The translations under genes were made by a program, and so were the position numbers. 64,000 bases of DNA, from positions 1,550,758-1,614,757 of the forward strand of contig NZ_SODU01000002.1 in the NCBI RefSeq assembly GCF_004366075.1. Reading direction: 5' to 3'. The notes under the pieces are model-generated. The model ran no database searches and was not told the DNA's origin. It was given only the letters and a program-made list of their open reading frames with translations. Positions 42,737 to 51,245 of the stretch are shown one piece after another (position 1 is the first letter of the stretch; every line of letters begins with the position of its first letter). This stretch comes from Kribbella pratensis (lineage in GTDB: Bacteria; Actinomycetota; Actinomycetes; Propionibacteriales; Kribbellaceae).

Positions 42737-42742
42737 TAGAGT
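42737..42742 (+). promoter_or_regulatory. -10 element of the first lacI gene
   Basis: TAGAGT, seven bases, then ATG 42750; leaderless geometry. A possible -35, TTGCAA, lies 19 bases upstream inside the operator. Confidence 0.45.
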
Positions 42743-42749
42743 TTGCGTC

Positions 42750-43742
42750 ATGACACGACGACTTGCAGAGGTGGCCAAGAAGGTCGGGGTCAGTGAAGCC
42801 ACGGTGAGCAGGGTGCTGAACGGGAAGCCCGGTGTGTCCGAGGCGACCCGGGAAGCCGTCCTGACCGCGCTCGACGTGCTCGGGTACGAGCGGCCCACGC
42901 AGCTCCGGGGTGATCGCGCCCGGCTGGTCGGGCTGGTGCTGCCCGAGTTGCAGAACCCGATCTTCCCGGCGTTCGCCGAAGTCGTCGGCGGGGCGCTCGC
43001 GCAGCAAGGTTTCACGTCGTTGCTCTGCACCCGCACGGTCGGCGGTGTGTCCGAGGCCGACTACGTGGACCTGCTCCTCCAGCAGCAGGTGTCCGGGGTC
43101 GTGTTCGCCGGCGGGTTCTACGCGCAGGCGGACGCGCCGCACGGTCACTACGAGCTGATCCAGGAGCGGAAGCTGCCGACCGTACTGGTGAACGCGGCCG
43201 TCGATCACCTCGGCTTTCCGCAGGTCTCGTCGGACGACTACGTCGCCGCGGAGATGGCGATCGGCCACCTGCGCGCCCTCGGCCATCGGCGGATCGGGAT
43301 GGTTCTCGGCCCGCGCGACCACATCCCGTCGCGGCGGAAGCTGGAGGCGTTCATGGCCGCTGAGGAGGCGGATCCGGGGCTGGTCGAGCACACGATGTTC
43401 TCGCTCGAGGGCGGGCACGCGGCCGCGACCAAGCTGGTGAACTCCGGTGTCACCGGTATCGTCTGCGCCAGCGACATCCTCGCCCTCGGTGCCATCCGCG
43501 CCGTACGCCGGGCCGGCCTGAGCGTCCCCGACGAGGTCTCGGTGATCGGGTACGACGACTCCGCGATGATGAACTGCACCGATCCGCCGCTGACCACGGT
43601 CCGGCAACCGATCGACGCGATGGGACGCGCCGCCGTCGACATGCTGGTCGCCCTGATCGAACGCGCCGTCGTCCCCGCCGACGAGCTTCTCTTCGAGCCC
43701 GAGCTCGTCGTCCGCGCCTCCACCGCACGGGCGCGCATCTAG
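42750..43742 (+). CDS. LacI family regulator of the alpha-glucoside operon
   Basis: A 330-residue repressor. Helix-turn-helix LAEVAKKVGVSEATVSRVLN (about 4-23), hinge GYERPTQLR, then the sugar-binding domain with LVGLVLPELQNPIFPAFAEV and SVIGYDDSAMMNCTDPPLTTVRQP. The start is ATG 42750; the frame opens earlier. It lies just upstream of the importer/GH13 operon and is a paralogue of the LacI at 60030-61049, with the same recognition-helix sequence. The ligand is probably an alpha-glucoside such as maltose or trehalose. Confidence 0.92.
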   Translation: MTRRLAEVAKKVGVSEATVSRVLNGKPGVSEATREAVLTALDVLGYERPTQLRGDRARLVGLVLPELQNPIFPAFAEVVGGALAQQGFTSLLCTRTVGGVSEADYVDLLLQQQVSGVVFAGGFYAQADAPHGHYELIQERKLPTVLVNAAVDHLGFPQVSSDDYVAAEMAIGHLRALGHRRIGMVLGPRDHIPSRRKLEAFMAAEEADPGLVEHTMFSLEGGHAAATKLVNSGVTGIVCASDILALGAIRAVRRAGLSVPDEVSVIGYDDSAMMNCTDPPLTTVRQPIDAMGRAAVDMLVALIERAVVPADELLFEPELVVRASTARARI

Positions 43743-43756
43743 TCCACGCCGTACCG

Positions 43757-43789
43757 AGCAGCCGCTGACCGATGAGGTCGGCGGCTGCT
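43757..43789 (+). terminator. Terminator of the first lacI gene
   Basis: A 14-bp stem with one G-T pair (43757-43770 with 43776-43789) and a five-base loop GATGA, followed by GTCGTTTGTCC. Confidence 0.7.
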
Positions 43790-43836
43790 GTCGTTTGTCC
43801 TCCGGCAGGCAATCTCCCACATGCAGTCATGTTTTT

Positions 43837-43859
43837 GCAATCATAGATCGAAGTATTGC
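43837..43859. promoter_or_regulatory. Possible operator of the alpha-glucoside operon
   Basis: TTGCAAT and ATTGCGT form an imperfect dyad (perfect part GCAAT 43837-43841 and ATTGC 43855-43859) about 55 bases before the binding-protein gene. It resembles the LacI half-site but with different spacing, so the assignment is weak. Confidence 0.3.
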
Positions 43860-43913
43860 GTTCATGCGTCCAGTTCCCTACGGTGTCGGCACCAGGAAAG
43901 GGAGAGGGTGGAG

Positions 43914-45275
43914 ATGACCACAACGCGCCGCGGGCTCAGCCTGCTGTTGGTGATGGGACTCGGGCTGGTGGCCGCGTCCTGCGGATCGGACGACAAGAAA
44001 TCGGCGGGGGCGGCCGACGGTCCGGTCACGATCACGGTCGGCTGCGAGCCGCCGAAGAGCAACCCGAAGGAACGCGAGGCCTGGGAGGCCGATGTCGCCG
44101 CGTTCCAGAAGGCGCACCCGAACATCACGGTCGAGGGCAAGGACGCGTTCCCCTGCATCAACCCGGACACCTTCCAGGCGAAGCTGGCCGGCGGGACGCA
44201 GGAAGACGTCTTCTACGTCTACTACACCGACGTCCGGAAGATCATCGAGAAGAAGCAGGCCGCGGACATCAGCCAGTACGTCGGCAGCGTGAAGCCGGTG
44301 AACGACCTGCGCAAGGACGTGATGAGCGTCTTCAAGGACGCCGACAAGACGTACGGCCTGCCGCGGAACAACTACAACATGGGCCTGGTCTACAACCGGA
44401 AGCTGTTCACCCAGGCCGGTCTCGACCCGGTCAACCCGCCCAAGACCTGGGAGGAGGTCCGCGCGGCCGCCAAGAAGATCGCCGCGCTCGGTCCGGGGTA
44501 CGTCGGCTTCGGTGAGTACTCGGCCGGCAACACCGGCGGCTGGCACTTCGCCGCGGAGCTGTACGCACGCGGCGGGTCGATGGTCAGCGACGACGGGAAG
44601 ACCGCCGCGTTCAAGAGCGACGAAGGCAAGGCGGTCCTCGAGAACCTGAAGAAGATGCGCTGGGACGACAACTCCATGGGCAGCAAGCAGCTGCTGCAGT
44701 GGGAGGACCTGATGCGCATGATGGGCGGCGGCAAGCTCGGCATGATGATCGGTGCGCCGGACGTCGTGCAGTCGGTGAACAACGACTTCAAGGGTAAGTT
44801 CGACGACTACGGCGTCACCGCCGTACCGGAGTCGAACGGGAACTCGTCGCTGAGTGGCGGCGACGGGTACATGTTCAACCCGAAGGCGTCGCCGGAGAAG
44901 ATCAAGGCGGGCTTGCTGTGGCTCGAGTTCCACGAGCTGACGCCTGGCCAGGGCCAGTTCAACTACGCGCGGTCGAAGGCGCAGGGCCGCCCGGTCGGGC
45001 TGCCGATCCCGGACCTGTACGGCGACAGTGCCCCGGGCAACGAGATCAACGCGCTGCGCAAGCAGTACGCCACGGTCCCGGTCGACAACTTCACGCCGTA
45101 CGTCGAGGCGCAGGGCGGCATCACCAACAAGCTCGAACCCCCGAAGGCGCAGGAGCTGTACGCCGTCCTCGACGTCGCGATGTCCGCGGTGCTGACCCGC
45201 AAGGACGCCGACATCGACAAGCTGCTGAGCGACGCAGAGTCCAAGGCCAACAAGATCCTGGCGAAGAACACCTGA
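43914..45275 (+). CDS. ABC transporter solute-binding lipoprotein (alpha-glucoside operon)
   Basis: A 453-residue binding protein. Lipoprotein signal peptide with lipobox LVAASC (Cys about 23). The binding fold begins VTITVGCEPPKSNPKEREAWEADVAAFQKAHP, a typical type 1 sugar-binding start, and includes YGLPRNNYNMGLVYNRKLFTQAGL and NTGGWHFAAELYARGGSMV. The start is ATG 43914 after GGGAGAGGGTGGAG, a strong ribosome site. The stop overlaps the permease start (TGATG), but a 12-bp hairpin follows at once (45298-45332), which may lower permease relative to binding protein. Confidence 0.92.
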   Translation: MTTTRRGLSLLLVMGLGLVAASCGSDDKKSAGAADGPVTITVGCEPPKSNPKEREAWEADVAAFQKAHPNITVEGKDAFPCINPDTFQAKLAGGTQEDVFYVYYTDVRKIIEKKQAADISQYVGSVKPVNDLRKDVMSVFKDADKTYGLPRNNYNMGLVYNRKLFTQAGLDPVNPPKTWEEVRAAAKKIAALGPGYVGFGEYSAGNTGGWHFAAELYARGGSMVSDDGKTAAFKSDEGKAVLENLKKMRWDDNSMGSKQLLQWEDLMRMMGGGKLGMMIGAPDVVQSVNNDFKGKFDDYGVTAVPESNGNSSLSGGDGYMFNPKASPEKIKAGLLWLEFHELTPGQGQFNYARSKAQGRPVGLPIPDLYGDSAPGNEINALRKQYATVPVDNFTPYVEAQGGITNKLEPPKAQELYAVLDVAMSAVLTRKDADIDKLLSDAESKANKILAKNT

Positions 45276-46546
45276 TGGTCGACGACATCACAACAAACAC
45301 ACGCCGTCCACGCTCCGCGGGGACGGCGTGTGGTGGGGGAGACAAGACGGCGGTCGAAGCGCAGCCGCCGAGCGGTGGCGGACGCCGTGGAGCGGCGGGT
45401 GGTGGGGGAGACGAGACGCCGGTCGAAGTGCAGGCGCCGAGCGGTGGGAGACGCCGTGGAGCGGCGAGTGGCGGGGGAGACAAGACGGCGGTCGAAGTGC
45501 AGCCGCCGAGCGGTGGTGGCGGACGCCGTGGAGCGGCGGGTGGTGGGGGAGACGAGAAGCCGCCGAGCGGTGGGAGGCGCCGCGGGGCGGCCGGTCGGCC
45601 TGGCGGCCGCGGGCCGCTGCAGAGGGAGTCGAACGGCTCTGATGATCTCCTCCTCCCCGACGGCACGGGTGCGCTGCGGAGGGCGGTGGGGCGAAACCTC
45701 ACGGCGTACGGGTTCCTGTGCGCCGCCCTGATCTGTTTCGCGTTGTTCTCCTGGTATCCGATGATCCGGGAGATCGTGCTGAGCTTCCAGCAGAACAACT
45801 TCGTCGACCCAGGCGAGTGGGTCGGGTTCGACAACTTCCGCGCGGTGATCGCGGACCCGGCGTTCCGGTCCGCGTGGCTGAACACCGCGGCGTTCAGCGG
45901 GCTCGCACTGGTGATCGGGTACGCCGTACCGTTCGTGCTCGCCGTGGTGCTCAACGAGCTGAAGCACGCGAAGGCGTACCTGCGCTTCGTCGTCTACCTG
46001 CCCGTGATGCTCCCACCAGCGGTCGCCGTACTGCTGTTCAAGTGGTTCTACGACCCCGGAGCCGGCCTGTTCAACCAAGCGCTCGACGCGGTGCATCTCC
46101 CGCCGTTGAGCTGGCTGGACTCGACGAGTACGGCGCTCGTCAGTCTGGTGATCGTGTCGACGTGGATGAACCTCGGCACCGGCACTCTGATCTACCTCGC
46201 CGCGTTGCAGAGCATCCCCGGCGAACTGTACGAGTCGGCCGAGCTCGACGGAGCGGGCCTGTTCAAGCGGGTCTGGCACGTGACGATCCCGCAGACCAAG
46301 TTGATCCTGCTGGTGATGCTGCTCCTGCAGGTCGTCGCCACGATGCAGGTCTTCATCGAGCCGTACCTGCTGACCGGCGGCGGTCCGGAGAACGCGACCG
46401 TCACGGTCGCCTACCTGATGTACCAGTACGCGTTCAACTTCGGTGACTTCGGCGGCGGCTCCGCTCTCGGTCTGATGCTGATGATCGTCCTGCTGGTCTT
46501 CTCCACGATCTACCTGCGCGTGTCCCGCGAGGAGGCCGAGCGATGA
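45275..46546 (+). CDS. ABC sugar permease, MalF type, with repeat-bearing N-terminal extension
   Basis: A 423-residue permease as read from ATG 45275. Residues 20-108 are four tandem repeats (GGGDKTAVEVQPPSGGGRRGAA type; the last is shortened). The normal permease body starts near residue 138 (VGRNLTAYGFLCAALICFALF) and has six helices; the EAA loop is ELYESAELDGAGLFKRVWHVTIPQTK. Without the extension it would be 286 residues from GTG 45686, the usual family length. All repeat units are multiples of three and no stop occurs, which favours translation, but the short form cannot be excluded. It overlaps the MalG gene (ATGA). Confidence 0.85.
   Translation: MVDDITTNTRRPRSAGTACGGGDKTAVEAQPPSGGGRRGAAGGGGDETPVEVQAPSGGRRRGAASGGGDKTAVEVQPPSGGGGRRGAAGGGGDEKPPSGGRRRGAAGRPGGRGPLQRESNGSDDLLLPDGTGALRRAVGRNLTAYGFLCAALICFALFSWYPMIREIVLSFQQNNFVDPGEWVGFDNFRAVIADPAFRSAWLNTAAFSGLALVIGYAVPFVLAVVLNELKHAKAYLRFVVYLPVMLPPAVAVLLFKWFYDPGAGLFNQALDAVHLPPLSWLDSTSTALVSLVIVSTWMNLGTGTLIYLAALQSIPGELYESAELDGAGLFKRVWHVTIPQTKLILLVMLLLQVVATMQVFIEPYLLTGGGPENATVTVAYLMYQYAFNFGDFGGGSALGLMLMIVLLVFSTIYLRVSREEAER
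45298..45332 (+). repeat. 12-bp perfect hairpin at the start of the MalF-type gene
   Basis: CACACGCCGTCC (45298-45309) and GGACGGCGTGTG (45321-45332) pair perfectly around an 11-base loop, 22 bases past the binding-protein stop. It may stabilise the upstream mRNA 3' end or attenuate the permease genes. Confidence 0.65.
45331..45594. repeat. In-frame minisatellite, four units
   Basis: Units at 45331-45399 (69 bp), 45400-45468 (69 bp), 45469-45540 (72 bp) and 45541-45594 (54 bp, internal 15-bp deletion). Each starts TGGTGGGGGAGAC or a near variant and ends in GGAGCGGCGGG-like sequence. The differences are whole codons, so the reading frame is preserved throughout. Confidence 0.85.
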
Positions 46547-47412
46547 GAACCCTGGTGTCACCCCTCGCACTCCGCACGCCGCACGGCCGGATCATGTACT
46601 GGACGATCCTGACGGTCACAATCGTCGGCTTCACCGGCGCATTCGTCTTCCCCTTCTACTGGATGGTGAGCGGCGCGCTCAAGTCGCCGGACGAACTCGC
46701 GCAGATCCCACCCAGCTTCTTCCCGAAGTCGGTCGACTTCAGCGTCTACAAAGAGGCCTGGGACCAGCTCCAGTTGGGCGTGTTCCTCAAGAACACTGCC
46801 GTGTACGCCGGTGGCGCGTGGCTGTTCACGCTGGCAGTCGACGTGTCGGCGGCGTACGCGCTGTCGAAACTGCGGCCCGTCCTCGGGAAGCTCGTGCTCG
46901 GCGCGATGCTGGCGACGTTGATGATCCCGCCGATGGTCCTGCTGCTGCCGACGTACCTGGTGGCGAAGGACCTTCCGATCCTGCACGTCGACCTGCTGAA
47001 CACGCCCTGGGCGATCTGGTTGCCGGCGGCAGCGAACGGGTTCTTCGTGTTCCTGCTCAAGCGGTTCTTCGACTCGATCCCGAAGGAGCTGCTCGAAGCG
47101 GCCGAGATCGACGGCGCGTCACCGCTGCGGATCCTCTGGTCGATCGTGCTGCCGGTGTCGCGGCCGATCATCGGGGTGGTGTCGATCCTGTCCGTGGTCA
47201 CGGTCTGGAAGGATTTCGTCTGGCCGCTGCTGGTGCTGCCGGAGACGGACAAGATGTCGATCAGCGTCGGCATCGCGTCGCTGTCGGCCCAGATGCCGCA
47301 GAACGTCCTGATCGCGTCGCTGGTGATCGCCAGCCTGCCCACGATCCTCGTGTTCTTCGTTTTCCAGCGCAGCATCATGGCCGGGCTGACGGCCGGAAGC
47401 CTGAAAGGTTAG
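46543..47412 (+). CDS. ABC sugar permease, MalG type
   Basis: A 289-residue permease with six helices (first WTILTVTIVGFTGAFVFPFYWMV). The EAA loop is ELLEAAEIDGASPLRILWSIVLPVSRP. The start is ATG 46543 in an ATGA overlap. It completes the alpha-glucoside importer; no ATPase gene is present in the operon. The GH13 gene follows after nine bases. Confidence 0.93.
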   Translation: MRTLVSPLALRTPHGRIMYWTILTVTIVGFTGAFVFPFYWMVSGALKSPDELAQIPPSFFPKSVDFSVYKEAWDQLQLGVFLKNTAVYAGGAWLFTLAVDVSAAYALSKLRPVLGKLVLGAMLATLMIPPMVLLLPTYLVAKDLPILHVDLLNTPWAIWLPAAANGFFVFLLKRFFDSIPKELLEAAEIDGASPLRILWSIVLPVSRPIIGVVSILSVVTVWKDFVWPLLVLPETDKMSISVGIASLSAQMPQNVLIASLVIASLPTILVFFVFQRSIMAGLTAGSLKG

Positions 47413-47421
47413 GGAGATTCG

Positions 47422-48963
47422 ATGGCCGACGAATGGTGGCGTGGAGCTGCGATCTACCAGGTGTACCTGCGGAGTTTCGCGGACGGCAACGACGACGGCA
47501 TCGGCGACCTCGCCGGTCTGCGCGCGAAGCTGCCGTACCTGGCGGAGCTCGGGATCGACGCGATCTGGCTGAACCCGTGGTACCCGTCACCGATGGCCGA
47601 CGGCGGGTACGACGTCGCCGACTACCGCGCGATCGACCCGGCGTTCGGCACCCTCGCCGAGGCGGAGGCGTACATCGCGGAGGCGCACGCCCTGAACATC
47701 CGGACGATCATCGACATCGTGCCGAATCATGGGTCGAACCAACAGGACTGGTTCGTTCAGGCGCTGCGGGCCGGTCCAGGATCCCCCGAGCGTGAGCGGT
47801 TCCTGTTCCGGCCGGGCCGGGGTGACGGACCACCCAACGACTGGCAGTCGATCTTCAACGGACCGGCCTGGTCGCAGGTCGAGGACGGCGAGTGGTACCT
47901 GCACCTGTTCGCCCCGGAGCAGCCCGACTTCAACTGGCGCAACCCCGAGGTCGTGGAGGAGTTCCACGACATCCTCCGGTTCTGGCTGGACCGCGGCGTC
48001 GACGGGATCCGGATCGACAGCGCCGCCGTACTGTTCAAGGACCTGGACAGTGCCGAGGAGTCGTACACCGACCACGACGAGGTGCACGAGGTGTATCGCG
48101 GCTGGCGGCGGATCTCCGACTCCTATGACGACCGGTTCTTCGTGGGTGAGATGTGGATGCCGGACCAGGAACGGTTCGCGCTGTACCTGCGACCGGACGA
48201 GATGCAGACCGCGTTCAACTTCGACTTCCTGTCCCGCCCTTGGGAAGCCGCGGAACTGAAGGCGTCGATCGACCTCACGCTGTCCACCCATGTCCCGATC
48301 GGCGCACCGCCGACCTGGGTCCTGTCGAACCACGACGTCACGCGACCGGTCACGAAGTACGGGCGCGCGGACACGTCCTTCTCGCACCAGGACCGCAAGC
48401 ACGGGATGCGGACCGATCTCGTGCTCGGCGAACGTCGCGCGCGGGCGGCGGCCCTGTTGGCGATGGCGCTGCCGGGTGGTCTGTACGTCTACCAGGGCGA
48501 GGAACTCGGGCTGCCCGAAGTGGAGGATCTGCCCGACGAGCTGCTGCAGGACCCGATCTTCACCCGCTCGAAGGGCGCCGACCGCGGCCGAGATGGTTGC
48601 CGTGTGCCCCTACCGTGGTCCGGCAAGGAGCCGCCGTTCGGTTTCGGCAGCGGTACGCCGTGGCTCCCGCAACCACGTGACTGGAAGAACCTCACTGTCG
48701 AGTCCCAGTACGACGACCAGAACTCGATGCTCACCCTCTACCGCACCGGCCTTCACCTCCGCCGCACCCTCCTGGGCGACGGCGCACTGACCTGGCTCGA
48801 CTCACCGCCCGACGTCCTCACATTCCAGCGCGAGAACCTCACCTGCATCACCAACCTGAGCCACATCGCCGTACCCCTCCCGCCCCACGAGGAGGTCCTG
48901 CTGAGCAGCATCCCCTTGGACAACGGCGCGCTCCCACCGGACGCCACCGCCTGGGTCCGGTGA
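47422..48963 (+). CDS. GH13 alpha-glucosidase (AglA/oligo-glucosidase type), cytoplasmic
   Basis: A 513-residue enzyme without a signal peptide. GH13 regions: I IIDIVPNHGSNQQDWF, II DGIRIDSAA (nucleophile Asp), III FVGEMW (acid/base Glu), IV LSNHDVTRPV (stabilising Asp). The opening WWRGAAIYQVYLRSFADGNDDGIGDL is typical of alpha-glucosidases. It hydrolyses imported maltose, isomaltose or related short alpha-glucosides to glucose. AGGGAGA precedes the ATG. It is the last gene of the operon by its terminator at 48970. Confidence 0.93.
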   Translation: MADEWWRGAAIYQVYLRSFADGNDDGIGDLAGLRAKLPYLAELGIDAIWLNPWYPSPMADGGYDVADYRAIDPAFGTLAEAEAYIAEAHALNIRTIIDIVPNHGSNQQDWFVQALRAGPGSPERERFLFRPGRGDGPPNDWQSIFNGPAWSQVEDGEWYLHLFAPEQPDFNWRNPEVVEEFHDILRFWLDRGVDGIRIDSAAVLFKDLDSAEESYTDHDEVHEVYRGWRRISDSYDDRFFVGEMWMPDQERFALYLRPDEMQTAFNFDFLSRPWEAAELKASIDLTLSTHVPIGAPPTWVLSNHDVTRPVTKYGRADTSFSHQDRKHGMRTDLVLGERRARAAALLAMALPGGLYVYQGEELGLPEVEDLPDELLQDPIFTRSKGADRGRDGCRVPLPWSGKEPPFGFGSGTPWLPQPRDWKNLTVESQYDDQNSMLTLYRTGLHLRRTLLGDGALTWLDSPPDVLTFQRENLTCITNLSHIAVPLPPHEEVLLSSIPLDNGALPPDATAWVR

Positions 48964-48969
48964 ACAAGA

Positions 48970-48999
48970 AAGTGGGGGCCTCGGACAAGGCCCCCACTT
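48970..48999. terminator. Bidirectional terminator between GH13 gene and copA
   Basis: An 11-bp perfect stem, AAGTGGGGGCC (48970-48980) and GGCCCCCACTT (48989-48999), with an eight-base loop, lies between two convergent genes and ends one base before the copA stop. Confidence 0.8.
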
Positions 49000-49000
49000 C

Positions 49001-51229
49001 TCAGCTGAGCGGACGGAATCTCCGCAGTCGCAGGCTGTTCGACACCACGAACACTGAGCTGAAGGCCATCGCAGCGCCCGCGAGCATGGGGTTCAGCAAC
49101 CCGGCAGCTGCCAGGGGAAGGGCCGCCACGTTGTAGGCGAAGGCCCAGAACAGGTTGCCCTTGATCGTGCGGAGCGTGCTGCGGGACAGCCGGATGGCGT
49201 CCGCGGCCGCGCGCAGATCGCCGCGCACCAGCGTCAGGTCACTTGCCTCGATCGCCACATCGGTGCCCGTACCCATGCTCAGCCCGAGATCAGCCTGAGC
49301 AAGGGCGGCCGCGTCGTTGACGCCGTCTCCGACCATCGCGACCACGCGACCCTCGTCCTGCAGCTTCTTCACCGCGTCGACCTTGCCGGCCGGCAAGACC
49401 TCGGCGATCACCTCGTCGATCCCGACCTCGGCGGCGACCTTCATCGCCACGGCTTCGTTGTCCCCGGTCAGCAGCACCGGCCGCAGGCCCAAAGACTTCA
49501 GCTGAACGATCGCCTCCACGGACGTGGGCTTCACCGTGTCCGCGACGACCAGCACAGCCCGCGCCTGCCCGTCCCAGCCGACTGCGACCGCCGTACTGCC
49601 CTCGGCCTCGGCGTGCTCCTTCGCATGCGCGAGCTCCTCCGGCAGGTACTGGCTCCACTCCTCCAGCAACTTCGTCCGGCCGACGAGTACAGCGTGCCCG
49701 TCGACGATCCCCTGCACACCAAGGCCTTCGACGTTCCCGAAGTCCTCGACCTCCGGCAGCTTCCCCGCCTCCGAGGCGGCCCGCGCCACGGCCTGCGCGA
49801 TCGGGTGCTCGCTCGAGTGCTCGAGCGCCCCGGCCAACCGCAGTACCTCGGCCCGGTCCTGATCCGGAGCAAGCAGTACGTCGACCAATTCCATCCGGCC
49901 CGTGGTGACAGTTCCCGTCTTGTCCAGTACGACGGTGTCGACCCGCCGCGTGGACTCGAGCACCTCCGGACCCTTGATCAGGATGCCCAGCTGAGCGCCC
50001 CGGCCCGTCCCGACCATCAACGCGGTCGGCGTGGCCAGACCCAAGGCACACGGGCAAGCGATGATCAGTACGGCGACCGCGGCCGTGAACGCGACCTCCA
50101 GCGGCGAACCGTTGCCCAGCCAGAAACCTAGCGTTGCCAGCGCCAGCCCGATCACGATCGGCACGAAGATCCCGGACACCTTGTCGGCCAGCCGCTGTAC
50201 GGCGGCCTTCCCGTTCTGGGCGTCCTCGACCAGCCGCGCCATCTGCGCCAGCTGCGTGTCCGAACCGACGCGAGTCGCCCGCACCACCAGCCGGCCACCC
50301 GCATTGACGGTGGCGCCAACGACCGCGTCGCCGGGAGCCACCTCGACCGGCACGGACTCGCCGGTCAGCATCGACGCGTCGACCGCGCTGCTGCCGGTTA
50401 CGACCGCGCCGTCTGTGGCGATCTTCTCGCCCGGCCGGACGACGAACTCGTCACCCACGACGAGTTGGTCGGCCGGGATGCGGGTCTCGGTCCCGTTGCG
50501 CAGGACGGCGACGTCCTTCGCTCCGAGCTCGAGCAGGGCCCGCAACGCGGCCCCCGAGCGGCGCTTCGCCCGTGCCTCGAAGTACCGGCCGGCCAGGATG
50601 AACGTCGTGACGCCGGCCGCGACCTCGAGGTAGATCTCCTCCGCGCCACTCCCGCGGGACGGGATCAACGTGAACGGCATCTTCATCCCGGGCTCACCGG
50701 CCGAGCCGAGGAACAGGGCGTACAGCGACCACAGGAACGCGCTCACCACGCCCAGCGAGATGAGCGTGTCCATGGTGGCGGCGCCGTGCCGCAGGTTCGT
50801 CCAGGCGGCCTTGTGGAACGGCCACGCCGCCCACGTCACCACCGGGAACGCCAGCGTCAGGGACGCCCACTGCCACGACTCGAACTGCAAGGCCGGGATC
50901 ATCCCGAACGCGATCACCGGGACCGCGAGCACGATGCTCGCGATCAGCCGCTCCCGCAGGGGTTTCAGTTCGTCCGGTTCGTCGGCCGAGGCTTCGACGG
51001 CCGGCGTCGGCAGGCTCGCGGTGTACCCGGTCTTCTCGACCGTGGCGACCAGGTCGTCGGTGGAGATGCCATCCGCGTACGTCACCTTCGCCTTCTCGGT
51101 GGCGTAGTTGACGGTCGCGGTGACACCCTCCATCCGGTTCAGCTTCTTCTCCACCCGGGCGGCGCACGAGGCGCACGTCATACCACCGATGATGAGTTCA
51201 ACGGACTGACCGGGCTCGGTGCTGGTCAT
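49001..51229 (-). CDS. copA: Copper-translocating P1B-type ATPase
   Basis: A 742-residue copper exporter. N-terminal metal-binding domain with GMTCASCAARVEKKL, eight membrane helices, intramembrane CPC in IIACPCALGLATP, phosphorylation site DKTGTVTTG, the P1B motif SEHPIAQAV, and hinge MVGDGVNDAAALAQADLG. The helix-8 motif MxxSS is present as MAFSSVFVVSNSLR. It pumps Cu(I) out of the cytosol. It is the last gene of the csoR-copZ-secreted protein-copA row on the minus strand and should be derepressed by copper through CsoR. Confidence 0.96.
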   Translation of the reverse strand: MTSTEPGQSVELIIGGMTCASCAARVEKKLNRMEGVTATVNYATEKAKVTYADGISTDDLVATVEKTGYTASLPTPAVEASADEPDELKPLRERLIASIVLAVPVIAFGMIPALQFESWQWASLTLAFPVVTWAAWPFHKAAWTNLRHGAATMDTLISLGVVSAFLWSLYALFLGSAGEPGMKMPFTLIPSRGSGAEEIYLEVAAGVTTFILAGRYFEARAKRRSGAALRALLELGAKDVAVLRNGTETRIPADQLVVGDEFVVRPGEKIATDGAVVTGSSAVDASMLTGESVPVEVAPGDAVVGATVNAGGRLVVRATRVGSDTQLAQMARLVEDAQNGKAAVQRLADKVSGIFVPIVIGLALATLGFWLGNGSPLEVAFTAAVAVLIIACPCALGLATPTALMVGTGRGAQLGILIKGPEVLESTRRVDTVVLDKTGTVTTGRMELVDVLLAPDQDRAEVLRLAGALEHSSEHPIAQAVARAASEAGKLPEVEDFGNVEGLGVQGIVDGHAVLVGRTKLLEEWSQYLPEELAHAKEHAEAEGSTAVAVGWDGQARAVLVVADTVKPTSVEAIVQLKSLGLRPVLLTGDNEAVAMKVAAEVGIDEVIAEVLPAGKVDAVKKLQDEGRVVAMVGDGVNDAAALAQADLGLSMGTGTDVAIEASDLTLVRGDLRAAADAIRLSRSTLRTIKGNLFWAFAYNVAALPLAAAGLLNPMLAGAAMAFSSVFVVSNSLRLRRFRPLS

Positions 51230-51245
51230 GATGATGTGCCTCCTC

